Shown here piece after piece: positions 50,713 through 57,497 of a DNA stretch of 57,497 nt. The position numbers were made by a program, and so were the translations under genes. The DNA is from GBS-DC sp964451985 (GTDB taxonomy: Bacteria > Armatimonadota > Fimbriimonadia > Fimbriimonadales > GBS-DC). A model generated the notes under the pieces. It had not been told where the DNA came from and searched no databases. It saw nothing but the letters and a program-made list of their open reading frames with translations. The DNA lies in the NCBI GenBank assembly GCA_964451985.1, contig CAYVKB010000005.1, positions 1 to 57,497 on the forward strand. Direction: 5' to 3'. How positions within the stretch are numbered: the stretch's first letter is position 1; each line of letters begins with the position of its first letter.

Positions 50713-51402
50713 ATGCCGAACGAACCGCTGGTGAGCGTGATTGTGCCCGTGTACAACGAGGAAGCGACGTTGGAGGAGTTGCTGAACCGCCTGCGACGCG
50801 CGCCCTTCCGTAAAGAAATCATCGTAGTGGACGACGGCTCTAAAGACAAAACCCCCGAAATCCTCGCTGAGCAAGCCGACATTATCGCCGTTCGCCACGA
50901 ACGCAACCGCGGCAAAGGCGCCGCCATCCGCACTGCCATCCAGCACGCTACAGGCGACATAGTTATCATTCAAGACGCCGACCTGGAATACGACCCTGAC
51001 GAAATTCCCCGCGTGATTGAACCGATCGTTAGGGGCGAAGCCAGCGTTGTGTACGGCTCGCGCTTTTTCAAAGGGCTGCCCAAAGACATGCCATTCCCCA
51101 ACAAAATCGCCAACGTACTGCTGGCGTGGGCAGTGCGAATCCTGTTTTGGTATCCCCTCACCGACGAAGCCACCTGCTACAAAGCCTTCCGCGCCGATTT
51201 GCTGAAGTCTATGAATCTACGATGCGAACGCTTCGAGTTCTGCCCCGAGGTCACCGCCAAAGCCCTCAAACGCGGCGTCAAAATCCGCGAAGTGGAGCTG
51301 CACAACTACCGCCCCCGCACCAAACACAAAGGCAAAAAAGTGCGCTGGACGGACGGCGTGGAAGCGATTTGGACGCTGCTCAAGTACCGACTGCGCGACT
51401 GA
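50713..51402 (+). CDS. GT2 glycosyltransferase, dolichyl-phosphate mannose synthase-like
   Basis: 229 residues, a single GT-A domain: VSVIVPVYNEEATLEELLNR, KEIIVVDDGSKDKTPEIL, NRGKGAAIRTAIQHATGDIV, IIQDADLEYDPDEIP and VVYGSRFF. These match the DPM1-like branch that moves a hexose from a nucleotide to a polyprenyl phosphate on the inner membrane. There are no C-terminal membrane helices. GG-TATAAT (50688-50693) and AGGGG precede ATG 50713. The epimerase gene follows 24 bases later. Confidence 0.9.
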   Translation: MPNEPLVSVIVPVYNEEATLEELLNRLRRAPFRKEIIVVDDGSKDKTPEILAEQADIIAVRHERNRGKGAAIRTAIQHATGDIVIIQDADLEYDPDEIPRVIEPIVRGEASVVYGSRFFKGLPKDMPFPNKIANVLLAWAVRILFWYPLTDEATCYKAFRADLLKSMNLRCERFEFCPEVTAKALKRGVKIREVELHNYRPRTKHKGKKVRWTDGVEAIWTLLKYRLRD

Positions 51403-51411
51403 GATGTACGG

Positions 51412-51417
51412 TATAAT
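51412..51417 (+). promoter_or_regulatory. -10 hexamer TATAAT for the epimerase gene
   Basis: CGG-TATAAT ends nine bases before the ATG at 51427. Confidence 0.55.
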
Positions 51418-51426
51418 CCGTTTGGC

Positions 51427-52536
51427 ATGGACAAAGTACTGATTACGGGCGGCGCGGGGTTTCTGGGCTATCACCTCGCGCATCACTTCGCCAATAAGGG
51501 AGCGAAAATCGCCCTGCTGGATATTGCGTCCTACGAAGAGAGTGAATATCCCGCAGGCACAGAGTTTTACACGGGCGATGTGCGCAACCGCGAGCAGGTG
51601 CGCACTGCCTTAGAAAGGGCACAGCCTCGATGGGTGATTCACGGCGCCGCCGCGCTGCCCCTGTGGAAACGCGAGGACATCTTCAGCGTGAACGTCGAGG
51701 GCACGCGCATCGTGCTAGAAGAATCGTTCCGCGCGGGCGTGGAGCGCGTGGCGCATGTCTCCTCCACTGCTGTCTACGGTGTGCCCATCAAACACCCCAT
51801 CGAGGAAACCGACCCGATGATTGGCGTCGGTCCCTATGGCGAAAGTAAGATTCAAGCGGAGCGCGTGTGCGAAGAGTTTCGGCAAAAAGGACATATTGTG
51901 CCCATCATCCGCCCTAAAACGTTCATCGGGCAGGCACGGCTGGGCGTGTTCCAGATTCTGTACGACTGGGTGGAGTCAGGCGCGCGCATCCCGATGATTG
52001 GCAGCGGGCGCAACCGCTACCAACTGCTGGAAGTCACCGACCTCGCCGAAGCCTACTGGCTGGTCTGCACCGCCCCCGCCGATAAAGCCAACGATACCTT
52101 CAACATCGGCGCGGAACGCTTCCAAACCGTGCGCGAGGACATTCAGGCACTGTGTGACTTCGCGGGTTCGGGTGCACGCCCGATGGGCACCCCTGCAGGC
52201 ATGGTCAAGTTCATCCTGCGCATTCTGGAAGCCATCAAACTTTCGCCCCTATACAAATGGGTCTACGAAACCGCCGACAAAGATTCTTTTGTCTCTGTTG
52301 CCAAAGCTAAGGAAAAACTGGGTTGGGGCGCACGCTACAGCAACGCCGACGCACTGATTCGCTCTTACCAGTGGTATCTGGAACACGCTTCGGGATTGGA
52401 GGTGGGCGTAGGCGTCACCCACCGCGTCGCGTGGGAGCAGGGCGCGCTGAAGGTGTTCAAGCGGGTGCTGGGAGGGAGAAAAAGGAAAGTCAAGGATGGG
52501 GCCTGCCTCTATCGGTGCAAAGAGCCGCTTGAATAG
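51427..52536 (+). CDS. NAD-dependent sugar epimerase/dehydratase (extended SDR)
   Basis: 369 residues. VLITGGAGFLGYHLAHHFAN is the NAD-binding Rossmann motif, SSTAVYG supplies the Ser/Thr and YGESK the catalytic Tyr and Lys of extended SDRs. It probably makes or modifies a nucleotide sugar for the surrounding glycosyltransferases. The last 45 residues, after EHASGLEVGVGVTHRVAWEQ, become basic and lack the family's usual ending (GRKRKVKDGACLYRCKEPLE), which may reflect a lost stop codon or read-through into former intergenic sequence. Confidence 0.88.
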   Translation: MDKVLITGGAGFLGYHLAHHFANKGAKIALLDIASYEESEYPAGTEFYTGDVRNREQVRTALERAQPRWVIHGAAALPLWKREDIFSVNVEGTRIVLEESFRAGVERVAHVSSTAVYGVPIKHPIEETDPMIGVGPYGESKIQAERVCEEFRQKGHIVPIIRPKTFIGQARLGVFQILYDWVESGARIPMIGSGRNRYQLLEVTDLAEAYWLVCTAPADKANDTFNIGAERFQTVREDIQALCDFAGSGARPMGTPAGMVKFILRILEAIKLSPLYKWVYETADKDSFVSVAKAKEKLGWGARYSNADALIRSYQWYLEHASGLEVGVGVTHRVAWEQGALKVFKRVLGGRKRKVKDGACLYRCKEPLE

Positions 52537-52713
52537 CTCCCCGCGCTTTTGGCGCGCCTTCTGAGATGCCCAGAGCGCCCGGGAGCGCAGAGCTTTCTTC
52601 ATAGAACAATTTTACTCGAAAGATTGTGGTATCATATCCGTGCTCGTCAGGATCGTTCTCTAAAAGCCTACGCCCCGCCCGTAAACTAATCTGCAAGAAG
52701 GCGGTAAGTGTGG

Positions 52714-52719
52714 TACAAT
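52714..52719 (+). promoter_or_regulatory. -10 hexamer TACAAT of a decayed gene
   Basis: TGG-TACAAT ends six bases before the ATG at 52726; the promoter outlived the gene it served. Confidence 0.5.
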
Positions 52720-52725
52720 ACCCGT

Positions 52726-52889
52726 GATGGACCAAGTCCTGCAGAACTACCGCACAGGAGAGGTGAAGGTAGACGAAGTGCCTGCGCCCGCGTTTGGGCG
52801 ACCGAGTAGCTTGCGCTGGTGCGGAACACGCCCATCACGCCGAAATCGTGTGCGTCAGGCAAAACGCCCTATGTGATACGGGGTTTTAG
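52726..52889 (+). pseudogene. Internally deleted bi-domain sugar oxidoreductase
   Basis: The 52537-52892 gap holds a gene remnant. From ATG 52726 the product begins MDQVLQNYRTGEVKVDEVPA, the start of bi-domain zinc dehydrogenase/Gfo-Idh-MocA proteins found in polysaccharide clusters. From about 52797 a different frame reads GDRVACAGAEHAHHAEIV and CVRQNAL, matching a block that normally lies roughly 80-100 residues further on (GDRVACAGAGYANHAEIV). So an internal deletion with a frame change fused two pieces and the rest is gone. Upstream (52537-52713) I see only a possible second promoter, GG-TATCAT at 52630, with no frame behind it. Confidence 0.7.
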
Positions 52890-52892
52890 ACT

Positions 52893-54035
52893 ATGAATAA
52901 TCGCGTTCGGGTATTGTTAGTTGGTCCATCGCCGGACATAAAAGGCGGTATCTCGAGTGTGATACGCCTCATGCTGATGCATACGCCCAGCAATCTCCTT
53001 TTTCGTGTCCTTGCCACCACGCTTCCGCATAACTCGCTATCCTCAGTGAAACACCTGAAGCGCAACCCCATCAGGTACTACGCAGTGGGTATGCGGGGGC
53101 TAATCTATTTTGTAAGGTGCCTGTCACAGGTCGGGGCGATTGTCCGTTCAGAAGGAATCGACCTTGCTCATGTGCATTTCTCTTCGCGGGGCAGCACCTT
53201 TCGTAAGTATTTTATCACGCGTGCGCTGAGTAAGCAGAGAACACCTTATGTGCTTCACGCACACGGCGGCAAATATCATGAGTTCTATCAGCGTGCGCCC
53301 GCTCTTGTCAAGATGCGCATCGATTGGATGCTGCGCAGTGCCGACGGGCTGATTGTGCTGTCCGAGCATTGGCGCGAATTCTACAAGCGGCTAATGGGCA
53401 GTTGCACGCGCCCTCTCTGGGTCATGCCCAACCCGGTGGAGCTACCTGAACACTGGCAGCCTATTCTGTCCGAGACGCTGCACCTGCTGTTTCTGGGCAG
53501 GATGGGCGAGCATAAGGGAGTCGACCGTGTTCTACAGGCAGTCGTTCGCCTACCCCAATCGCTGCGCGAGCGCGTGCGCCTTTCTATGGCGGGCGATGGC
53601 GACGTGGATGCCGTGCGTCGCCTCGCAGCCGAACTGGGACTGCAAACGCAGGTTGACATCCGCAATTGGATTGTAGGCGAAGAGAAGGAACGCTGGCTGC
53701 GCGAGACGAATGCCTTCATCCTACCCTCCCGTGCGGAGGGGCTGCCGATGGCGATGCTGGAAGCGATGGCGTATGGCAAAGCACTGATTGTCAGCCCCGT
53801 GGGAGGCATTCCGGAGTTCGTGTCCGACGGGCAGGAGGGCTTCTTGGTACCCCCCGACGATATTGAAGCGATTAGCCAAGCGATTGCGAGGCTTGCAGAA
53901 AACCCCGAACTACGGGCGCAGATGGGGCGCGCTGCACGTGCACGCGTGGAATCGCTGGATGTGAACAGCTACATGGGGCGGATGGCTGAAATCTATCACG
54001 AAGTTCTGGCAACTGTGCCCAATCGCTCCAAGTAG
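52893..54035 (+). CDS. GT4-family glycosyltransferase
   Basis: 380 residues. GT-B fold: the N-terminal half opens VRVLLVGPSPDIKGGISSVI and holds LAHVHFSSRGSTFRKYFI and YVLHAHGGKYHEFY. The C-terminal donor-binding half has LLFLGRMGEHKGVDRVL, the EX7E motif in PSRAEGLPMAMLEAMAYGK and VGGIPEFVSDGQEGFLV. It is a retaining transferase probably acting on the lipid-linked glycan. It starts just after the oxidoreductase remnant and overlaps the convergent GT4 at 53996 by 40 bases. Confidence 0.9.
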   Translation: MNNRVRVLLVGPSPDIKGGISSVIRLMLMHTPSNLLFRVLATTLPHNSLSSVKHLKRNPIRYYAVGMRGLIYFVRCLSQVGAIVRSEGIDLAHVHFSSRGSTFRKYFITRALSKQRTPYVLHAHGGKYHEFYQRAPALVKMRIDWMLRSADGLIVLSEHWREFYKRLMGSCTRPLWVMPNPVELPEHWQPILSETLHLLFLGRMGEHKGVDRVLQAVVRLPQSLRERVRLSMAGDGDVDAVRRLAAELGLQTQVDIRNWIVGEEKERWLRETNAFILPSRAEGLPMAMLEAMAYGKALIVSPVGGIPEFVSDGQEGFLVPPDDIEAISQAIARLAENPELRAQMGRAARARVESLDVNSYMGRMAEIYHEVLATVPNRSK

Positions 54036-55150
54036 AACCGTTCGTACGCCTGCACCATCACGGCGATGTCGAAGTGTGCGCGGGCATACTCCCGCGCGGC
54101 TTGCCCCAGTTGCTGGCGCAGTGCCGCATCAACGGTCAGACGCTGCAGCGCATCAGCGAGTGCCGTTTCGTCTTCCAGGGGAACTAATAACCCTGTGTAG
54201 CCGTGCTGAATCAGCTCGGGCACACCGCCGACCGCCGTACACACGGGGGGCAGCCCCGCCGCCATCGCCTCCATCACTGAGAGCGGGTTGCCCTCGTAGT
54301 GCGAGGATAACACAAAGATATCCGCTGCGTTCAAGATAGCGGGTACATCGCTCCGCCCACCCAGAAAATGCACGCGCTCAGCGAGACCAAGCGCGTCGGT
54401 GAGCCTCTGCAACGACTCGGCGTGAGCTAGGTTTGTGGGGTCAGGCGCGCCTACCAGCAACAATCGCGTGTTCGCCGCCGTCTCGCCCAACCGTGCATAC
54501 GCGCGCAGCAGTAAAGAGTGATTCTTGGATGTACGCAGCCCTGCCACACATACTATCAAAACTGCATCCGGCGGAATCCCCTCCTGTCTACGCCACTCAA
54601 GGCGCGTCGCCGGGTCTTCGGCATAACGCACGGTGGGGATACTGTTCGGGATAAGTGCAGCAGGCTCGCGCTTATACTCCTCCCGAAAAGTACGCGATAC
54701 CTCCTGCGCAATAGAAAGGGGCAGTACACCGAACCGATACGCCCAGCTTTGAAACCGCCGCCAAGCATGCGAGCGAATCTCTCCCTGTGCAACGTTATGA
54801 ACCGTATGCACGATGAGCTTGGGGCGCGCGAACAAGCATGCAGGGTATACATACCGCCCCACTGACTGATGCGTATGCACGATGTCGGGTTTCAACTGGC
54901 GCATCAGACGTATCAGGCGCGGATAGGTGCGCGCGTCGAAGCCTTTCTGTTTACAAGCCGAGTGTACACATACTCTGTGTTGAGCTAAATACGCTTCCAG
55001 CGGCGATTGGCAGGGCGGGTGCAGACTAATCAGGTGCGAGTCGAACCGTTCGGGATCAAGGTGGGCGGCGAGGTAGGTCGCCATCCATTCCGCGCCGCCC
55101 ATGTTAAGCGCAGGAATCACCTGCGCCACGCGGATGCGTCCGTTCTTCAT
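53996..55150 (-). CDS. GT4-family glycosyltransferase
   Basis: 384 residues. GT-B fold with VAQVIPALNMGGAEWMATYL, KPDIVHTHQSVGRYVYPACL, the donor-binding VAGLRTSKNHSLLLRAYARL and EX7E in SSHYEGNPLSVMEAMAAGLP, followed by VGGVPELIQHGYTGLLV. ATG 55150 overlaps the stop of the upstream secreted protein by ATGA, so the two are probably made from one mRNA. Longer frames up to 55213 would run into that neighbour and are not preferred. Confidence 0.9.
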   Translation of the reverse strand: MKNGRIRVAQVIPALNMGGAEWMATYLAAHLDPERFDSHLISLHPPCQSPLEAYLAQHRVCVHSACKQKGFDARTYPRLIRLMRQLKPDIVHTHQSVGRYVYPACLFARPKLIVHTVHNVAQGEIRSHAWRRFQSWAYRFGVLPLSIAQEVSRTFREEYKREPAALIPNSIPTVRYAEDPATRLEWRRQEGIPPDAVLIVCVAGLRTSKNHSLLLRAYARLGETAANTRLLLVGAPDPTNLAHAESLQRLTDALGLAERVHFLGGRSDVPAILNAADIFVLSSHYEGNPLSVMEAMAAGLPPVCTAVGGVPELIQHGYTGLLVPLEDETALADALQRLTVDAALRQQLGQAAREYARAHFDIAVMVQAYERFYLERLGTVARTS

Positions 55151-57189
55151 TCCACACGCACCGTGAACTGCAGCGTACCCTGTCCACCAACAGGTACGTT
55201 CGGCACACTCCAAACTACCTGTCCGTTCTCCAAACGTGCGGCGGGATTACTGCCCACCAGCGTCATACCTTGCGGCAGAGGTACAGCAATCCTCACATTC
55301 GTGCCCGGCGCTGTGCCTCGATTGCGATAGGTCACTGTGAACTGCACGGTCTGTCCGGGCAGCACCTGCGCGTTCTGGGGGCTAATTTCCAACGCGATTT
55401 CAGGCGCACTGTAAAACACATGCCCTGTCTGACGCGGAATCGGCACCACCGTACCTGCGCGAATCAGGTTCCGATCCCAGTCGTACAGGTCACGTGGTAC
55501 AGTGAAGGTAAAGTCGCGATTGTGAGTCGGGTTGAATACCACGATTCCGTTCTCGTAGTTGCGCACGAACAGCCCACCCGACACGAGGTCGCCGTTCAGA
55601 ATACGATAGTTCTCCGTCCAGCGTCCAAGTGGGACGAACAGTTCAGGTGGGTAGAATCCGTCAGGATACTGCAGGTCGCTACCGCCGCGCGGCTCAATTT
55701 CTACATAAGTGTTATCGTGCTGCACAATTAGGCAGCCAGCGATTGCGAAGCGTATCCGCTGCGGAGTGTCTGTTAAGCCTGGCACATAAGTTGGATGCAG
55801 AATAGTTAACTTATCGGGGTACTCTGTGGCAAGCCGTATCTGGTCGCGCAGTGTCCACGCTTGCCAATTGTTAAGGTCCTGCGTTGTGCCATAGTTCAGA
55901 ACAGTAGTTCGATTCTGTCGAGTGCGAGCGTGTGTGAACGCATGCTCAATCAGAAAACCGCCCACATTAGGCAAAGTCGCTACCCCGGGCGCATCGGGCC
56001 CGCCGTTCATCCCGCGTAGCCAAAAGGCAGGTGACCACGCAACGTTGGGGATGATGGTTGCGCCGAACTCCGATTGCAACCGTGAGCCGAGATAGTTGAG
56101 CGCGTCTACCACCGTTTGTGCCCACACATTGATGTTGCCATAGTTTACTGCGTTCACCCCAACGCGCATATCCACATCATCAAAAAACACATAGCGCGGG
56201 CGACTCATCCGAAGTATGAAGTCGCGTAGGCTCTGCCACGCCCGCTCGCGCACCTGGGAGAGACCCACATCAACGTAGTAAGCAACACCGTCCCCCGTCA
56301 TCATTCGCTCTCCTGCAGCGTTACGCAGAAACCAGTTCGGATGGTTCTGGTTTAAGTCGTCGTAATTATAAATATCCCTGTTGTGGCGAGCAGATGGATC
56401 TATCACTGCACCGCTAAAAAACACGTAGAGCACACAGAGGGTATTCGGATAGTGACGCCTGAAAACCGCTTCGTGCCGGGGTGAACCAAGCGTAAGACCT
56501 ACAGGCAGGTCAGGTAAATCAAGATACAGATCGTGTTGAGGGTTCACAAGAGCGATTTTCAACCCGTTGGGCAAGGTATTGGGGCGCATCACCGTTCGGG
56601 TAGAGACGGCCCGCACATCGTCCAACCATATCGTTCCGGAGGCTGCGCCCGCTCGTAGTTCAATCTCTAATCTAAAGGAAAACACAGGTTGCCCTTGCGC
56701 ATTTGCTTCCACAGGCACTACCATCGAGAATTGCTGCCAGCCGTTGGTCGGCTCACTGCGCGGATGGATGATGTACGCACGCCGGCTGCCTGTGGACACA
56801 AAAGCGGAGTAGGTTGCGTTTTGAAACCCCTCGGCGCGCAGCGCGAAGCGCACCAGAATCGCTTCGCCCACCTCTGGCTTCAAGAAAGCGTTGAAATTCG
56901 CAGTTAAAAGAAGCGACGCCCAGCCCGCTGCACCGTCACTGCGCTGAAAAACAACTCGTTGTGATGCTGTGCCTTCATACTTCGACTGATAATCTAAGCT
57001 CAGCTGAAAATGGGCGGGGTTGATTTCCGGAGCGGTACTAAAAGATATTTCGTCTGCGCGTCCGTTCCTGTCAAAATCATATTCAGCGTGTCCTGCATGC
57101 GCAAAAAAATCCAGTTGCGCTACCTGCTGCGCTCCAGCAAGCAACACTCCACACGCAAGAATCGTCCCAATACTCAGAAGTCGTCGCAT
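55147..57189 (-). CDS. Secreted glycosidase-like protein with C-terminal DUF11-like domain
   Basis: 680 residues. A signal peptide (MRRLLSIGTILACGVLLAGA) is followed by a carbohydrate-binding-like sandwich (YEGTASQRVVFQRSDGAAGW, IWLDDVRAVSTR) that aligns with the same module in the protein at 44297. The barrel-like centre has DPSARHNRDIYNYDDLNQNH, DVGLSQVRERAWQSLRDFIL and PRYVFFDDVDMRV. The last 90 residues form a DUF11-type repeat (LPGQTVQFTVTYRNRGTAPG, VPVGGQGTLQFTVRVE). GGAGGGAG precedes ATG 57189, and AGG-TATAAT lies upstream on the minus strand (57260-57255). It probably acts on or binds extracellular glycan. Confidence 0.75.
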   Translation of the reverse strand: MRRLLSIGTILACGVLLAGAQQVAQLDFFAHAGHAEYDFDRNGRADEISFSTAPEINPAHFQLSLDYQSKYEGTASQRVVFQRSDGAAGWASLLLTANFNAFLKPEVGEAILVRFALRAEGFQNATYSAFVSTGSRRAYIIHPRSEPTNGWQQFSMVVPVEANAQGQPVFSFRLEIELRAGAASGTIWLDDVRAVSTRTVMRPNTLPNGLKIALVNPQHDLYLDLPDLPVGLTLGSPRHEAVFRRHYPNTLCVLYVFFSGAVIDPSARHNRDIYNYDDLNQNHPNWFLRNAAGERMMTGDGVAYYVDVGLSQVRERAWQSLRDFILRMSRPRYVFFDDVDMRVGVNAVNYGNINVWAQTVVDALNYLGSRLQSEFGATIIPNVAWSPAFWLRGMNGGPDAPGVATLPNVGGFLIEHAFTHARTRQNRTTVLNYGTTQDLNNWQAWTLRDQIRLATEYPDKLTILHPTYVPGLTDTPQRIRFAIAGCLIVQHDNTYVEIEPRGGSDLQYPDGFYPPELFVPLGRWTENYRILNGDLVSGGLFVRNYENGIVVFNPTHNRDFTFTVPRDLYDWDRNLIRAGTVVPIPRQTGHVFYSAPEIALEISPQNAQVLPGQTVQFTVTYRNRGTAPGTNVRIAVPLPQGMTLVGSNPAARLENGQVVWSVPNVPVGGQGTLQFTVRVE

Positions 57190-57388
57190 CGTCTCCCTCC
57201 TCTCGGGTCGTTCCATAAACGCCCAAGCCAGACGCCCGTATTTGTGCTAAGGGAATTATACCTGTTCAGCAATCTGTGCCATACCCGCGAAAAGTTTAAC
57301 ATCCGCCTCAAGTATGTGCTTACGAGGCTCTTTATGGGGAAATCCTACAACGCCGCAGTGATAACCTCTTCCGCAAAATGTGCCATAA

Positions 57389-57394
57389 TATAAG
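57389..57394 (+). promoter_or_regulatory. -10 hexamer TATAAG
   Basis: TATAAG ends six bases before the ATG at 57401. CATAAT five bases further upstream is an alternative. Confidence 0.4.
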
Positions 57395-57400
57395 ATAGCC

Positions 57401-57497
57401 ATGGCAATCCAGACACGGCGCGAGGCGCAAGGGCGCATCACCGACCTGTGGAACCGCCCCATCGAGCGGGCGCACGGGCTATCGCTGCGAATCTTAG
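57401..57497 (+). CDS. Start of a gene that leaves the window
   Basis: The frame from ATG 57401 stays open to the last base and gives 32 residues, MAIQTRREAQGRITDLWNRP then IERAHGLSLRIL. The basic, amphipathic character suggests a soluble protein. Too little is visible to name a family. The promoter-to-start spacing matches the leaderless pattern of the window, which supports this being a real start. Confidence 0.55.
   Translation, partial: MAIQTRREAQGRITDLWNRPIERAHGLSLRIL

Noticed and set aside
52630..52663. GG-TATCAT followed by GTG and a seven-codon frame
   Set aside because: The frame closes at once and the spacing (four bases) is off; probably debris near the oxidoreductase remnant.
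1..57497. CRISPR arrays, rRNA, tRNA or intact insertion sequences
   Set aside because: No regularly spaced direct repeats, no rRNA core sequences, no tRNA cloverleaf with GTTCRA loop and no transposase frame were seen on reading both strands; a dedicated scan was not possible.

Overview
The window looks like a chromosomal segment from a diderm bacterium of the Armatimonadota (Armatimonadetes), probably from a warm habitat. This is inferred from two DUF1559 prepilin-like proteins carrying the FPVFAQAR and MMYAQD signatures common in that phylum, a PEP-CTERM surface protein, an LptF/LptG permease (so an outer membrane) and a proteasome-type ARC/Mpa ATPase. No phylogeny could be run. Genes are tightly packed on both strands, many convergent pairs overlap by a few bases, and no rRNA, tRNA, CRISPR array or intact insertion sequence was seen.

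Layout. 1-6.2 kb: end of an unknown protein, an MNT-type nucleotidyltransferase, the ARC/Mpa ATPase, an alkyltransferase-like DNA repair protein, a PEP-CTERM protein behind a sigma-54 type promoter, and a lipoprotein. 6.2-14.2 kb: housekeeping genes aroA, trpS, ogg, asd, a DnaQ/RNase H-like nuclease and the PrkA kinase, with remnants of a DNA methyltransferase and a HicB antitoxin on either side of trpS. 14.3-16.2 kb: two divergent DUF1559 pseudopilins. 16.3-19.8 kb: gyrB interrupted by a 468-residue intein inside the TOPRIM motif. 20-33 kb: DUF1080 protein, thioesterase, a ClpC-like ATPase with a degenerate first ATPase ring, MFS transporter, two beta-helix proteins, rodA, radA, ndk and lptF. 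32.9-41.6 kb: psuG, a PQQ-propeller protein, a Wzt-like ABC ATPase, a small nuclease-fold protein, a sugar isomerase, lexA with an autoregulatory-looking operator, a ZnuA-like protein, class I aldolase and aroQ. 41.7-57.2 kb: an extracellular polysaccharide region with four GT2 and two GT4 glycosyltransferases, an FkbM methyltransferase, a Wzx flippase, an NAD-dependent epimerase, two large secreted glycosidase-like proteins and a large unknown protein. A decayed sugar-oxidoreductase gene lies inside this region. A further gene starts at 57401 and leaves the window.

Shared logic. About twenty genes have a -10 hexamer, usually preceded directly by GG, ending only 6-11 bases before the start codon and with no ribosome-binding site. 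This is the geometry of leaderless mRNAs. Genes for secreted products and some regulators (pseudopilins, PEP-CTERM, lexA, gyrB, ndk, PQQ protein, glycosidase-like proteins) instead have AGGAGG-type sites. Two families of short palindromes sit mainly between convergent genes and probably act as bidirectional terminators. The PEP-CTERM protein, pseudopilins and glycan cluster together suggest an organism that invests in an extracellular matrix.
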